Of a stretch of 64,000 nucleotides of DNA, positions 34,866 through 45,574 are shown piece after piece. Position numbers and translations under genes: made by a program. The notes below the pieces were generated by a model, which made no database searches, was not told the origin of the DNA, and worked only from the letters and a program-made list of their open reading frames with translations. Position 1 is the first letter of the stretch. Each line of letters starts with the position of its first letter. Location: positions 26,000 through 89,999 of the forward strand of contig NZ_AKKA01000082.1 in assembly GCF_000282035.1 (NCBI RefSeq), read 5' to 3'. This stretch comes from Rhizobium sp. CF122. GTDB taxonomy: Bacteria > Pseudomonadota > Alphaproteobacteria > Rhizobiales > Rhizobiaceae.

Positions 34866-34979
34866 CACCGAATCCACTTTCTCCACTATAATAGAAATGC
34901 ATAGTCTGATGATGGAATCAAGCGCTGCGTTTCCGTCCGAGAAACAGTCATTTATCGTAAACGAACTCCTGCTTTTCCG

Positions 34980-35008
34980 CTTTGCGGCAAGGGGCGGCGC
35001 TGCTATAT
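34980..35008 (+). promoter_or_regulatory. Predicted lepA promoter giving a leaderless mRNA
   Basis: CTTTGC, 17 nt, CTATAT resembles the alphaproteobacterial consensus. The -10 ends at 35008, so transcription should start at about 35016, the A of the second candidate lepA ATG. There would then be no 5' leader. Confidence 0.5.
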
Positions 35009-35015
35009 GGCGCGC

Positions 35016-36839
<1,824 letters not shown>

Positions 36840-36850
36840 GGAACCATTTT

Positions 36851-36882
36851 CAGCCCGGCCGGCGCGACGCATGGCCGGGCTG
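36851..36882 (+). other. Stem-loop after lepA
   Basis: CAGCCCGGCC and GGCCGGGCTG form a perfect 10-bp stem with a 12-nt loop 11 bp after the lepA stop. Neither strand has a following T-run, so it may stabilise the 3' end or act with Rho. Confidence 0.55.
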
Positions 36883-36901
36883 CTACATATCCCGCCTTGC
36901 C

Positions 36902-37357
36902 TCAGTTGCAGGCCATGTACTCCTTCACCAGTCCTTCATAGGCGTCCATCTCGGGCAGCGCCTCATAGCTGCGGACGGCGCCGGTTTCGGCGAAGGGCAA
37001 CTTTTCGCGCGTCCAGGTTTCGATAAACGGTTCGAACCAGCGCGGATCGTCCAGCATCGTCGGACGAAGGTTGACGAACCAATCCATTCCCTCCGACCGT
37101 GTGAACATCCACGTCATGCAGTGGCCACAGAAATAGTGATGCGCCTCGGCACCGTGCAGACCGCCGATCACGGGCTCCCCTTCCGTGATCGCAAAACCTT
37201 CCGCCGGAATCGCGGCGCTCAGCGAATAGGCGCTCGACGACATCTTCTGGCAGCCCGTGCAATGGCAGGCCATGGTCAGCAGCGGCTTGGCGCTGATCTT
37301 CAGTCGCACGCGGCCGCATCGGCAGCCGCCCTCCCAAGGCAGAATGACTTCGCTCAT
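36902..37357 (-). CDS. GFA family glutathione-dependent formaldehyde-activating-like protein
   Basis: A 151-residue GFA/CENP-V fold protein with the zinc-binding set GGCRCGRVRL, ACHCTGCQKM and HYFCGHCMTWMF. The founding member binds formaldehyde with glutathione, but most family members have unproven activity. AGGAGG lies 5 nt before ATG 37357; a GTG 3 bp upstream is also possible. It is convergent with lepA. Confidence 0.9.
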   Translation of the reverse strand: MSEVILPWEGGCRCGRVRLKISAKPLLTMACHCTGCQKMSSSAYSLSAAIPAEGFAITEGEPVIGGLHGAEAHHYFCGHCMTWMFTRSEGMDWFVNLRPTMLDDPRWFEPFIETWTREKLPFAETGAVRSYEALPEMDAYEGLVKEYMACN

Positions 37358-37454
37358 CACGTCCTCCTTTCGTCATGCTCAATCTAGCGGCAGGCAGTCC
37401 GGCGTCAAACCTAACAGCCGCGAACGGCAAACGTACCGACAGCCGCAGCGCTTC

Positions 37455-37985
37455 CTAGAGCATCGGGAAGTTGCGATCCCGCTCGGACATCTGCGCGACG
37501 GGCAACGGCCAGGCTATCGCGATCCTGGGGTCGAGCGCGTTGACCCCGCCTTCGGCCCCCGGCGCGTAAGGCTTGTCGTGCAGATAGATCAGCTCGCAGT
37601 TTTCGGTCAGCGTCTGGAAGCCATGGGCAAAACCAGGCGGGATCATCATCGAACGAGCGTTCTCGCCGGAGAGAACCTCACCATGCCATTGGCGATAGGT
37701 CGGCGAACCCGGCCTCAGATCGACAGCCACATCGAACACGGCTCCGGCGAGGCAGGAGACGAATTTCGCCTCGTCGTGCGGGGCCTGCTGGAAATGCATC
37801 CCGCGAATGGCCCCCTTTGCCTGTGTCATCGTGTGATTGATCTGCGCGATGCAGCCGACGCCGAAATCGGAAAGCTCCTCAGTGCAGAAGAAACGCGAGA
37901 AGAAGCCGCGCTCATCGCCGAGGCGCTGACGCTCGATGACGACGAGGTTGCTGAGGGCAGTGGGGATGCGGGTGAAACGGGACAT
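37455..37985 (-). CDS. RmlC-like nucleotide-sugar 3,5-epimerase
   Basis: A 176-residue cupin of the dTDP-4-dehydrorhamnose 3,5-epimerase family. The active-site segment is AIRGMHFQQAPHDEAKFV, with the catalytic His. The proton-relay part is VFDVAVDLRPGSPTY, and YLHDKPYAPGAEGG carries the candidate catalytic Tyr. Because it is next to CDP-sugar rather than dTDP-sugar genes, its likely substrate is a CDP-4-keto-6-deoxyhexose, possibly C-methylated. ATG 37985 starts the conserved N-terminus. It is divergent from the rest of the cluster. Confidence 0.85.
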   Translation of the reverse strand: MSRFTRIPTALSNLVVIERQRLGDERGFFSRFFCTEELSDFGVGCIAQINHTMTQAKGAIRGMHFQQAPHDEAKFVSCLAGAVFDVAVDLRPGSPTYRQWHGEVLSGENARSMMIPPGFAHGFQTLTENCELIYLHDKPYAPGAEGGVNALDPRIAIAWPLPVAQMSERDRNFPML

Positions 37986-38141
37986 CTGTTCGCGACCGAG
38001 AAGCAAGCACGCTATCTAGCGTCATACTCCATAGCGCCGGCAATTCAAGACGTACACCAAGTTCGCCTCAGGCCATTGAGTTGGCTACGCACATCTGTAT
38101 AAGCGAGCAGTCCCCTGCGCGAATCGAGAACGAGAAACGCT

Positions 38142-38630
38142 GTGATCACTATCCATCCCACGGCACGGATAAGTGCCTTGGCCGATATCGAGGATTCAAC
38201 ACGAGGAACTTCGATTTCCATCGGTGAAGGATCGATGATCGACAGCTTCGTCAAGATCAAGCCGGCCGGTGGAACGGGAGATCTCCAGATCGGACGTTTC
38301 TCCTACGTCAACAGCGGTTGCGTGTTCTACACCGGTAACGGCATCTCGATTTCAGACAATGTTCTTATTGCCGCTAACTGCACGTTTGCGCCCGTCAACC
38401 ATGCCTATAAGGATAGCGGGAAACTGATTCGGGAGCAGGGATTTCTGCCGAGCCGGGGAGGTATCATTGTCGAGGATGATGTCTGGATTGGCGCAAACTG
38501 CGTTATCCTGGATGGAGCGATCTTGCGTCAAGGCTGTGTGATCGCAGCCGGATCATTGGTTCGCGGCGAAGTGGCGCCGTTTACCGTTTGCGCGGGCAAT
38601 CCGTTGAAGGTCGTGGGGCAGCGAAATTGA
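38142..38630 (+). CDS. Hexapeptide-repeat (LbetaH) acyltransferase
   Basis: A 162-residue left-handed beta-helix acyltransferase, mostly made of six-residue turns (ISIGEGSMIDSFVKI, ISISDNVLIAANCTF, IIVEDDVWIGANCVILDG). The catalytic His is probably in APVNHAY. It likely puts an acetyl group on a sugar of the surface polysaccharide built by this cluster. The start is a GTG at 38142 without a strong ribosome-binding site. Its stop overlaps the next gene's TTG by 4 bp. Codon use looks less GC-biased than in the neighbours. Confidence 0.85.
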   Translation: MITIHPTARISALADIEDSTRGTSISIGEGSMIDSFVKIKPAGGTGDLQIGRFSYVNSGCVFYTGNGISISDNVLIAANCTFAPVNHAYKDSGKLIREQGFLPSRGGIIVEDDVWIGANCVILDGAILRQGCVIAAGSLVRGEVAPFTVCAGNPLKVVGQRN

Positions 38631-39436
38631 ACTTTACCATTCTGGGAGGAACTGGCTTTGTCGGCAGCCACGTGGCGCGCTACCTCACAGGATTGGGGCA
38701 TACTGCTCTCGTGCCCGGTCGCTCCCAGTCCCTGGTGGATGCCTGCAATGGGGCGCACGTTATCTACGCCATCGGCCTAACGGCGGATTTTCGAGAGCGG
38801 CCGTTTGACACAATTGAAGCGCATGTCAGCGTCGCAGCGGACCTCCTCAGGCAGGCGGACTTCAAGTCATTCCTTTATCTTTCCTCCACGCGCGTTTACG
38901 TCCGCAGTTCGGATACATCAGAGGATAGGTCGCTTTCAGTTTTGCCCGAGGATCCATCCGACCTTTACAACATTTCGAAGCTGGCCGGTGAGGCGGTATG
39001 CTTGGCCAGCGGACGAACCAACGTTCGGATCGCACGGCTATCCAATGTGGTGGGGCCGCAAACTGCAGCGACAGAGAGCTTCGCAGGCGCTCTGTGCCGC
39101 GAAGGAGCAAGTGGCCATATCCAGCTCAAGACCGACCTCAACTCCTCCAAAGACTACATCTGGATAGACGATGTTGCGGCTCTATTGCTCCGCATCAGCC
39201 TGGCAGGGCAGCACAAGATCTACAATGTCGCAAGTGGCATGCAGATCAGTCACGCACAATGGATCTCAGCAATCTCGACACAAACCGGTTGCTCTTTTTC
39301 GGTAGACGACAACGCTCCCATGAGCAGCTTCCCGCCAATTGCTACGAGTCGCATACGCGAGGAGTTTGGCTTTCACCCACAACCCGTGTTGCAGCGGATT
39401 TCGACGATTCTGGAACATTCGTCCGCAACATTTTAG
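38627..39436 (+). CDS. NAD-dependent epimerase/reductase (SDR)
   Basis: A 269-residue extended SDR protein with the Rossmann loop LGGTGFVGSHVARYL and the catalytic YNISK (in DPSDLYNISKLAGE). SSTR takes the place of the usual Ser/Thr region. It fits a 4-keto reductase or 4-epimerase that finishes the deoxysugar. The TTG start overlaps the acyltransferase stop (TTGA), implying coupling; an upstream extension is unlikely. Base composition is lower in GC than in the flanking genes. Confidence 0.82.
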   Translation: MNFTILGGTGFVGSHVARYLTGLGHTALVPGRSQSLVDACNGAHVIYAIGLTADFRERPFDTIEAHVSVAADLLRQADFKSFLYLSSTRVYVRSSDTSEDRSLSVLPEDPSDLYNISKLAGEAVCLASGRTNVRIARLSNVVGPQTAATESFAGALCREGASGHIQLKTDLNSSKDYIWIDDVAALLLRISLAGQHKIYNVASGMQISHAQWISAISTQTGCSFSVDDNAPMSSFPPIATSRIREEFGFHPQPVLQRISTILEHSSATF

Positions 39437-39474
39437 GATCCGCGCACGAACACGGCGGCAACAGAGGATTTCAT

Positions 39475-40254
39475 ATGGATCCCATCAAGCAATTCATGGA
39501 CGAGCGAGCAGCAACAGCTGCCACCTACAACGCAGACGTCGACTTCCAGAAGGCATCCCGCCATTGGCGCGAACTGTCTATGGATAAGCGTTATGTCTAT
39601 AACTTCGATTGGTTGGGCCGCCCGATCATCCAGTACCCGCAGGATATCCAGGCAGTGCAGGAGTTGGTCTGGCGCACGCGGCCAGACCTCATCATCGAAA
39701 CTGGCATTGCGCATGGCGGCTCGCTGGTTCTGAGTGCTTCGCTCCTCGCAATGCTTGACATGTGTGACGCGATCGCCACGGGAGCTACGATCGACCCGAG
39801 GGTATCAAAGCGGAAGGTCATCGGCATCGATATCGACATCCGTGCCCATAACAGGGCGGCGATCGAAGCTCATCCGATGTCCAGCAGAATTTCGATGCTG
39901 CAGGGCTCGTCGATTGCCCGTGACGTCGTCGATCAGGTCAAGGCGATGGCACGCGGCTACGAACGCGTAATGGTCTGCCTCGATTCGATGCACACTCATG
40001 AGCATGTTCTGGCGGAACTCGAAGCCTACGCGCCGCTCGTTACCCCCGACTGCTACTGTGTCGTTTTCGATACCTTCGTCGAAGATCTGCCGCCAGGCTT
40101 TTTTGCCGATCGTCCTTGGAATGTCGGCGATAATCCGAAAACGGCTGTACACACCTATCTCAAGTCGCATTCGGAATTCGAGATCGATCGCGACTTTGAA
40201 AGCAAACTGATGGTAACTGTCGCGCCGGATGGTTTTCTTCGGCGTCGAGCCTAG
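39475..40254 (+). CDS. CmcI family (cephalosporin hydroxylase/rhamnosyl O-methyltransferase-like) protein
   Basis: A 259-residue protein of the CmcI family, SAM-dependent O-methyltransferases that include enzymes methylating sugar residues. The SAM-binding loop is IIETGIAHGGSLV. Metal and substrate positions are probably VIGIDIDIRAHNRAAI and CLDSMHTHEHVLAELEAY, then VVFDTFVEDLP. AGAGGA precedes ATG 39475. Its place between a sugar reductase and rfbF suggests it methylates a sugar hydroxyl, perhaps O-2. Confidence 0.85.
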   Translation: MDPIKQFMDERAATAATYNADVDFQKASRHWRELSMDKRYVYNFDWLGRPIIQYPQDIQAVQELVWRTRPDLIIETGIAHGGSLVLSASLLAMLDMCDAIATGATIDPRVSKRKVIGIDIDIRAHNRAAIEAHPMSSRISMLQGSSIARDVVDQVKAMARGYERVMVCLDSMHTHEHVLAELEAYAPLVTPDCYCVVFDTFVEDLPPGFFADRPWNVGDNPKTAVHTYLKSHSEFEIDRDFESKLMVTVAPDGFLRRRA

Positions 40255-40265
40255 GTAACACTGCT

Positions 40266-41033
40266 ATGAAGATCGTCATTCTCGCGGGTGGATACGGTAC
40301 CCGCATTTCCGAAGAGAGCCACCTGCGACCGAAGCCGATGATCGAGATCGGGGGGCGACCGATTCTTTGGCACATCATGAAGATCTACAGCCATTTCGGC
40401 TTCAACGATTTCGTGATCTGCCTTGGCTATCGCGGCTACATGATCAAGGAATACTTCGCCAACTACATCCTGCATTCGGCGGACGTGACCTTCGACATGG
40501 AGCGCGGCGAGACCACCTATCACGCCACCAAGGCCGAGCCTTGGCGCGTGACGCTTGTGGAAACAGGCGAGGGTTCGATGACCGGCGGACGCCTGAAACG
40601 TGTCGCCAACTATCTCGATGATACGTTTTGTCTGACTTATGGCGACGGCGTTGCCGATGTCGACATCAAGGCGTTGACCGAATTCCACCGAAGCCACGGA
40701 CGCGAGGCAACGGTGACCAGCGTCGTGCCCCCCGGACGCTATGGCGCGCTGCTGACCGAGGGCGGGCAGGTCAAGAGCTTCACCGAGAAGCCAGCAGGCG
40801 ACAACGGACGCATCAATGGCGGTTTCTTCGTGCTCAACCGCACGGTGCTGGATCGCATCGAGGGAGATCTCATTCCGTTTGAGGGTGCGCCGCTTGAAGG
40901 ACTTGCCAGCGACGGCCAGTTGATGGCCTTCCCGCATGACGGCTTCTGGCGCCCAATGGATACGCTGCGGGACAAGAACCAGCTCGAGGAGCTCTGGCAG
41001 AGCGGCCATGCGCCGTGGAAAGTCTGGTCATGA
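40266..41033 (+). CDS. rfbF: Glucose-1-phosphate cytidylyltransferase
   Basis: RfbF makes CDP-glucose from glucose-1-phosphate and CTP, the first step of CDP-deoxysugar routes. The 255-residue protein has the nucleotidyltransferase start ILAGGYGTRISEES with RPKPMIEIGGRPILWHIMK. The metal-binding Asp is in LTYGDGVADVD. It overlaps rfbG by 4 bp (ATGA). Confidence 0.95.
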   Translation: MKIVILAGGYGTRISEESHLRPKPMIEIGGRPILWHIMKIYSHFGFNDFVICLGYRGYMIKEYFANYILHSADVTFDMERGETTYHATKAEPWRVTLVETGEGSMTGGRLKRVANYLDDTFCLTYGDGVADVDIKALTEFHRSHGREATVTSVVPPGRYGALLTEGGQVKSFTEKPAGDNGRINGGFFVLNRTVLDRIEGDLIPFEGAPLEGLASDGQLMAFPHDGFWRPMDTLRDKNQLEELWQSGHAPWKVWS

Positions 41034-42100
41034 GCCGGCTGCCGGATCAGCGTTTCTGGTCAGGCAAGCGCGTCTTCCTGACAGGCCATACCGGCTTCAA
41101 GGGGACGTGGGCGCGGATATGGCTTGCACGGCTTGGCGCTGAGGTAACAGGCTATGCGCTCGCGCCGGCGGCGACACCATCGCTGCATGCACTGGCAGGC
41201 CCCGCCGGACTGGCTGCCGAAACGATCGGCGATATTCGCAACGGAACGAGGCTCACGGAGGCGCTCAGCGAGTGCAATCCCGATATCATCCTGCATATGG
41301 CCGCGCAGCCGCTGGTGCGACGCAGTTATCTCGAGCCGGTTGATACGTTCGATGTCAACGTCATGGGAACGATACGCTTGCTCGAGGCAGCGCGTCCGCT
41401 AGAGGCGCTTAGGGCCATCCTCGTCGTGACGACCGACAAGGTCTACAGCAACGACGAAAGCGGGCGGCATTTCGTCGAAACGGATCGACTTGGCGGGCAT
41501 GACCCCTACTCCGGCTCGAAGGCCGCAGCCGAGATCGCTACCGCGACCTATCGGGATTCCTTTTTCCACCAGAAGGGAGTGCATGTCGGCACGGCACGCG
41601 GCGGAAACGTGCTCGGCGGCGGTGACTTCTCGGAGAACCGCCTGGTTCCCGACATCGTCCGCGCCGCCGTTGCCGGACAGATTCTTGATATCCGCAGCCC
41701 GCTTGCAACGCGCCCATGGCAGCATGTGCTCGATTGCCTAAACGGCTATTTCCTGTTCTGCGAGGCCCTGTATGCCGGCACGGCATCGGCAGACGCGCTT
41801 AATTTCGGCCCATCGCCCGGCGAAGCTCAAATCCCCGTCGGCGTTGTCGCCTCATCGGTCCAAGCAGCCATGGGGCTCGGACAGAACTGGCAGGACACCT
41901 CGGCGTCAGACAAGCCGCGAGAGATGCATGCGCTTGGTCTCGATCCTGCCGAAGCCTATCGCTGCCTGGCGTGGCGGGCAAGGCTGAGCCAAGCCGAGGC
42001 GATAGACTGGGCTGCACGCTGGTACGATCAATGGCGCCGGGGCGAAGACGTGTTCTCGCTCGTCGCGGGCCAGATTGATGCTTTCACGAAAGGCTCCTAA
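41030..42100 (+). CDS. rfbG: CDP-glucose 4,6-dehydratase
   Basis: RfbG converts CDP-glucose to CDP-4-keto-6-deoxyglucose, the branch point of CDP-deoxysugars. The 356-residue extended SDR has GHTGFKGTW at 19-27, the TTDKVYSN motif and the catalytic Tyr and Lys in DPYSGSKAAAE. The 4-bp overlap with rfbF fixes the start. No 3-dehydrase (rfbH/ascC type) is in the cluster, so the 3-OH is kept, which fits the C-3 methyltransferase encoded next. Confidence 0.95.
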   Translation: MSRLPDQRFWSGKRVFLTGHTGFKGTWARIWLARLGAEVTGYALAPAATPSLHALAGPAGLAAETIGDIRNGTRLTEALSECNPDIILHMAAQPLVRRSYLEPVDTFDVNVMGTIRLLEAARPLEALRAILVVTTDKVYSNDESGRHFVETDRLGGHDPYSGSKAAAEIATATYRDSFFHQKGVHVGTARGGNVLGGGDFSENRLVPDIVRAAVAGQILDIRSPLATRPWQHVLDCLNGYFLFCEALYAGTASADALNFGPSPGEAQIPVGVVASSVQAAMGLGQNWQDTSASDKPREMHALGLDPAEAYRCLAWRARLSQAEAIDWAARWYDQWRRGEDVFSLVAGQIDAFTKGS

Positions 42101-42104
42101 CCAC

Positions 42105-43334
42105 ATGTCTCACCAATGCCGTTTCTGCTCAGCGCCGCTGACGACCGTTGTCGCGGATCTTGGATCGACACCGTGGTCCAACTCCTTTCTGCCGGACGCG
42201 GCAGCGATCGCCAAAGAGCGCGCGTTCCCGTTGAAGGTCATGGTCTGCTCGGAGTGCTTTCTGGTCCAGACGACCGAGAACGTGCCGGCGGACGAAATCT
42301 TCAACGCCGACTACGCTTACCTCTCTTCGTTCTCGACCAGCTGGCTCGAGCATGCCAAGCGCTATGCCGAGATGATGACGGAACGCTTCGGACTTTCGGC
42401 GGATTCGACAGTGGTCGAAGTCGCGTCGAATGACGGCTATCTCCTGCAATATTTCGCAGCCAAAGGCATCTCGGTGCTCGGCGTGGAGCCGGCCGCCAAC
42501 GCTGCGAAGATCGCGGAAGCCCGCGGCGTGGCGACCAAGGTGGCCTTCTTCGGCAGGGAAACCGCTAAGGCGCTGGTCGAGGGCGGCGTACGCGCCGACG
42601 TGACGGCCGCCAATAATGTCCTCGCGCACGTGCCTGATATCGCCGATTTCGTCAGTGGTTTTGCGATCCTATTGAAGCCGGACGGCGTCTCGACATTCGA
42701 ATTCCCGCATCTTCTGACGATGATCGATGGCATCCAATTCGACACGATCTATCACGAACATTACTCGTACATGTCGCTGCTCGCGGTCGAGCGCATTTTC
42801 GGCGCCTGCGGGCTGAAGGTCTTCGATGTCGAGGAAATTCCGACGCATGGCGGTTCGCTGCGCATCTTCGCTCAAAAGGCGGAAGGCACCCGCGCTGTGA
42901 CGGACAGGCTGCTTGCGCTCCGTGCAAAGGAAGAGGCTTTCGGCCTCAAGGAGATGGCGACCTACGAACGGTTTGGTACCCGGATCGAGGGTGTGTGCGA
43001 GGCGTTCAAAGACTTCCTTCGTCGTGCGAAGGCCGAAGGCAAAACGGTCGCCGCCTATGGCGCCGCAGCCAAGGGCAACACGTTCCTGAACGTCTGCGGC
43101 GTCAGCGCCGACGACATCGCCTTTGTCGTCGATCGCAGCGACATCAAGCAGGGCAAGTTGCTGCCGGGAAGCCATATTCCTGTCTATGCGCCGAGCCATA
43201 TCGAAGTCGCAAAGCCGGACTATCTCGTTATCCTGCCCTGGAATCTTACAGAAGAGATCGTCAGATCGAACGACTACATCCGAGCATGGGACGGACGTTT
43301 CGTGGTGGCGATCCCGACGCTGCAGATTCTTTGA
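42105..43334 (+). CDS. Nucleotide-sugar C-methyltransferase (TylC3/NovU type)
   Basis: A 409-residue SAM-dependent methyltransferase with the three-part layout of sugar C-methyltransferases. The N-terminal zinc site uses Cys5, Cys8, Cys48 and Cys51. A central methyltransferase domain follows (VVEVASNDGYLLQYF, EFPHLLTMIDGIQFDTIYHEHYSY). A C-terminal domain has GKTVAAYGAAAKGNTFLN. The HEHYSY motif is typical of enzymes that methylate C-3 of 4-keto-6-deoxysugars. The start follows the rfbG stop by 4 bp. A perfect 15-bp hairpin terminator follows. Confidence 0.92.
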   Translation: MSHQCRFCSAPLTTVVADLGSTPWSNSFLPDAAAIAKERAFPLKVMVCSECFLVQTTENVPADEIFNADYAYLSSFSTSWLEHAKRYAEMMTERFGLSADSTVVEVASNDGYLLQYFAAKGISVLGVEPAANAAKIAEARGVATKVAFFGRETAKALVEGGVRADVTAANNVLAHVPDIADFVSGFAILLKPDGVSTFEFPHLLTMIDGIQFDTIYHEHYSYMSLLAVERIFGACGLKVFDVEEIPTHGGSLRIFAQKAEGTRAVTDRLLALRAKEEAFGLKEMATYERFGTRIEGVCEAFKDFLRRAKAEGKTVAAYGAAAKGNTFLNVCGVSADDIAFVVDRSDIKQGKLLPGSHIPVYAPSHIEVAKPDYLVILPWNLTEEIVRSNDYIRAWDGRFVVAIPTLQIL

Positions 43335-43342
43335 GATTGGCG

Positions 43343-43376
43343 TAGAGCGATGCTGGCCAGCATCGCTCTACTTTTC
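43343..43376 (+). terminator. Terminator of the CDP-sugar cluster
   Basis: GTAGAGCGATGCTGG is followed directly by its exact reverse complement and TTTT. The 15-bp perfect palindrome ends the sugar operon 8 bp after the methyltransferase stop. Confidence 0.9.
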
Positions 43377-43945
43377 CAGGCTCACACGCCCTGTCCTACA
43401 GAAGGGCTTTTTTAAACCTGCCGTCAACGACGTGGAGCTCAGGTGCGGGTATCGTTCGGGCGGCGCCTGGTTCATAGACAAGCGGGGCCTTGTTCGGATC
43501 ATGATTCTCTGAGTCCCTTTGGATGATTTTGGCCTGGTCTTTCGTGGGACCTCCGGGGACAACGCAACATTTCAAAAATCGATGGCGACCACATGTCGCA
43601 AACAGACGCCAAATGGACGCATTCGCCATTGATTTATCAATGCAATTCACCGCAAAGGCGTCAAAAGCTAAGCCGGCTAGAGTCAGTTTATTCAACCACG
43701 GATTGCTACTCGCGCAACACGCCCATTCGATCGAAATGCCTCGCTGCCGCGAAAAATCGCCCATTTTGTGGCCTGGTGATGGGATGGAGACCAAAAATCA
43801 CAGCCTCAGGAAGCGTCGTTCGCTGATTCATTTGGGGGCTTGCAACGCCAGACCTTTACGATAGGTTGCGCATTGACCTGAACGTAACTGGTCACGGGAA
43901 CAAACGACTAATAAAAGGCGCAAAGCCTAGAAAGGTGGCCCCCAA
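43377..43945. other. Intergenic region upstream of oppA
   Basis: About 570 bp with no supported gene. Open frames exist on both strands but lack family resemblance and ribosome-binding sites. The region is more AT-rich than its neighbours. Near the end TGACC and GGTCA form a short inverted repeat (43873-43893) that may belong to the oppA control region. Confidence 0.5.
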
Positions 43946-45526
43946 ATGAACTTCCTTACGAAAAAATTCCTGGCTTCAGCAGTGTTTGGCTCACTGCTGG
44001 CCGTGTCGGCGCATGCAGCGACGCTCAATATCCACAATGGTGGCGACCCGCAGTCGCTCGACCCCCAGAAGCTGTCGAGCGACTATGAGAACCGCATTGC
44101 AGGCGACATCTTCGAGGGCCTCGTAACGGAAGACCCGAAGGACGATCCAATCCCGGGCCAGGCCGAAAGCTGGACTGTCTCGCCGGACGGCAAGGTCTAT
44201 ACCTTTAAGCTGCGCGACGGTATCAAGTGGTCGGACGGCCAGCCGGTGACCGCGGGGGATTTCGTTTTCGCCTTCCAGCGCCTTCTCGATCCGAAGAATG
44301 CCGCGGAATACGCCTATCTGCAGTTCACGATCAAGAACGCGGAGAAGATCAACAAGGGCGAGATCACCGATTTCAGCCAACTCGGCGTCAAGGCGATCGA
44401 CGACAAGACGCTCGAGATCACGCTCGAGAACCCGACGCCCTACTTCGTCAACTCGCTGATGCACTACACCGCCTATCCGTTGCCGAAGCACGTGGTCGAG
44501 GCGAAGGGCAATGACTGGGTCAAGATTGGCAACATCGTCACCAACGGTCCGTATAAGCCGACCGAATGGATCCCGGGCGCGTCCGTCACGACCGTCAAGA
44601 ACGACCAGTACTACGGCGAGAAGGACCTGAAGATCGACGGCGTCAAGTTCTTCACCCTGGAAGACCAGGAAGCGGCTCTGAAGCGCTATCGCGCCGGCGA
44701 GTTCGACATCATGACCGACTTCCCGACCGATCAATACGAGTGGATGAAGAAGAACCTGCCGGGTCAGGCGCACGTCACGCCATTCCTCGCGAGCTACTAC
44801 TACGTCCTCAATGCCACGAAGCCGCCATTCGACGACAAGCGCGTCCGTCAGGCCCTCTCGATGGCCGTCAACCGCGAAGTGATCGGTCCGAAGATTCTCG
44901 GCACCGGCGAACTGCCGGCTTACTCCTGGGTGCCGCCGGGAACGGCCAACTACGGCGATCCAGCCTATATCAGCTGGAAGGACATGCCATATAAGGAGAA
45001 GGTTGAAGAGGCGAAGAAGCTGCTTAAGGAAGCAGGTTTCGGACCTGACCACCCGCTGAAGGCACAGCTTCGCTACAACACCAACGACAACCACAAGCGC
45101 GTGGCGGTCGCCATCGCCTCGATGTGGAAGCCGCTCGGCGTTCAGATCGAGCTCTACAACACCGAAACCAAGGTGCATTACGACGAAATGCAGCATGGTC
45201 AGGTGGAGATCGGCCGCGCCGGCTGGATCGCGGACTATAACGATCCGGACAACTTCCTCGGCCTGCTCGTTTCCGGCGTCTCGATGAACTACGGCCGCTG
45301 GAGCAATCCGGAATATGACAAGCTGATCAAGGAGGCCAACGCTCAGACCGACCTGAAAACGCGCGCCGAGATCTTTAAGAAGGCTGAGCGGCTTGCGCTC
45401 GACGACAGCGCCGCCATTCCGCTGTACTATTATGTCTCGAAGAATGTCGTCTCGCCGAAGGTTCAGGGCTTCGAAGACAATATTCAGGACATCCATCGCA
45501 CGCGCTGGCTGTCGATCAAAGAATAA
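43946..45526 (+). CDS. oppA: Peptide ABC transporter, substrate-binding protein
   Basis: The 526-residue periplasmic binding protein of SBP family 5 has a signal peptide ending near AHA-AT (residue 24). It starts LNIHNGGDPQSLDPQKLSSDYE and carries the family signature around AESWTVSPDGKVYTFKLRDGIKWSDG. Oligopeptides are the likely cargo. It is the first gene of an oppABCDF operon, 48 bp before oppB. AAAGGTGG precedes the ATG. Confidence 0.94.
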   Translation: MNFLTKKFLASAVFGSLLAVSAHAATLNIHNGGDPQSLDPQKLSSDYENRIAGDIFEGLVTEDPKDDPIPGQAESWTVSPDGKVYTFKLRDGIKWSDGQPVTAGDFVFAFQRLLDPKNAAEYAYLQFTIKNAEKINKGEITDFSQLGVKAIDDKTLEITLENPTPYFVNSLMHYTAYPLPKHVVEAKGNDWVKIGNIVTNGPYKPTEWIPGASVTTVKNDQYYGEKDLKIDGVKFFTLEDQEAALKRYRAGEFDIMTDFPTDQYEWMKKNLPGQAHVTPFLASYYYVLNATKPPFDDKRVRQALSMAVNREVIGPKILGTGELPAYSWVPPGTANYGDPAYISWKDMPYKEKVEEAKKLLKEAGFGPDHPLKAQLRYNTNDNHKRVAVAIASMWKPLGVQIELYNTETKVHYDEMQHGQVEIGRAGWIADYNDPDNFLGLLVSGVSMNYGRWSNPEYDKLIKEANAQTDLKTRAEIFKKAERLALDDSAAIPLYYYVSKNVVSPKVQGFEDNIQDIHRTRWLSIKE

Positions 45527-45574
45527 GGAACGCCGGCCCTTCCCGCCTGCTGTGGGAAGGGCCGATCCAAGACC

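Noticed and set aside
37257..38102. Plus-strand 281-codon frame over the RmlC-like epimerase.
   Set aside because: It is antisense to a clear cupin epimerase and to the start of the GFA gene, and has no homology features.
43396..43794. Minus-strand 132-codon frame upstream of oppA (VPGGPTKDQAKIIQRDSENHDP).
   Set aside because: No ribosome-binding site, no recognisable family, and it overlaps other unsupported frames. It may be a remnant, but I cannot support it.
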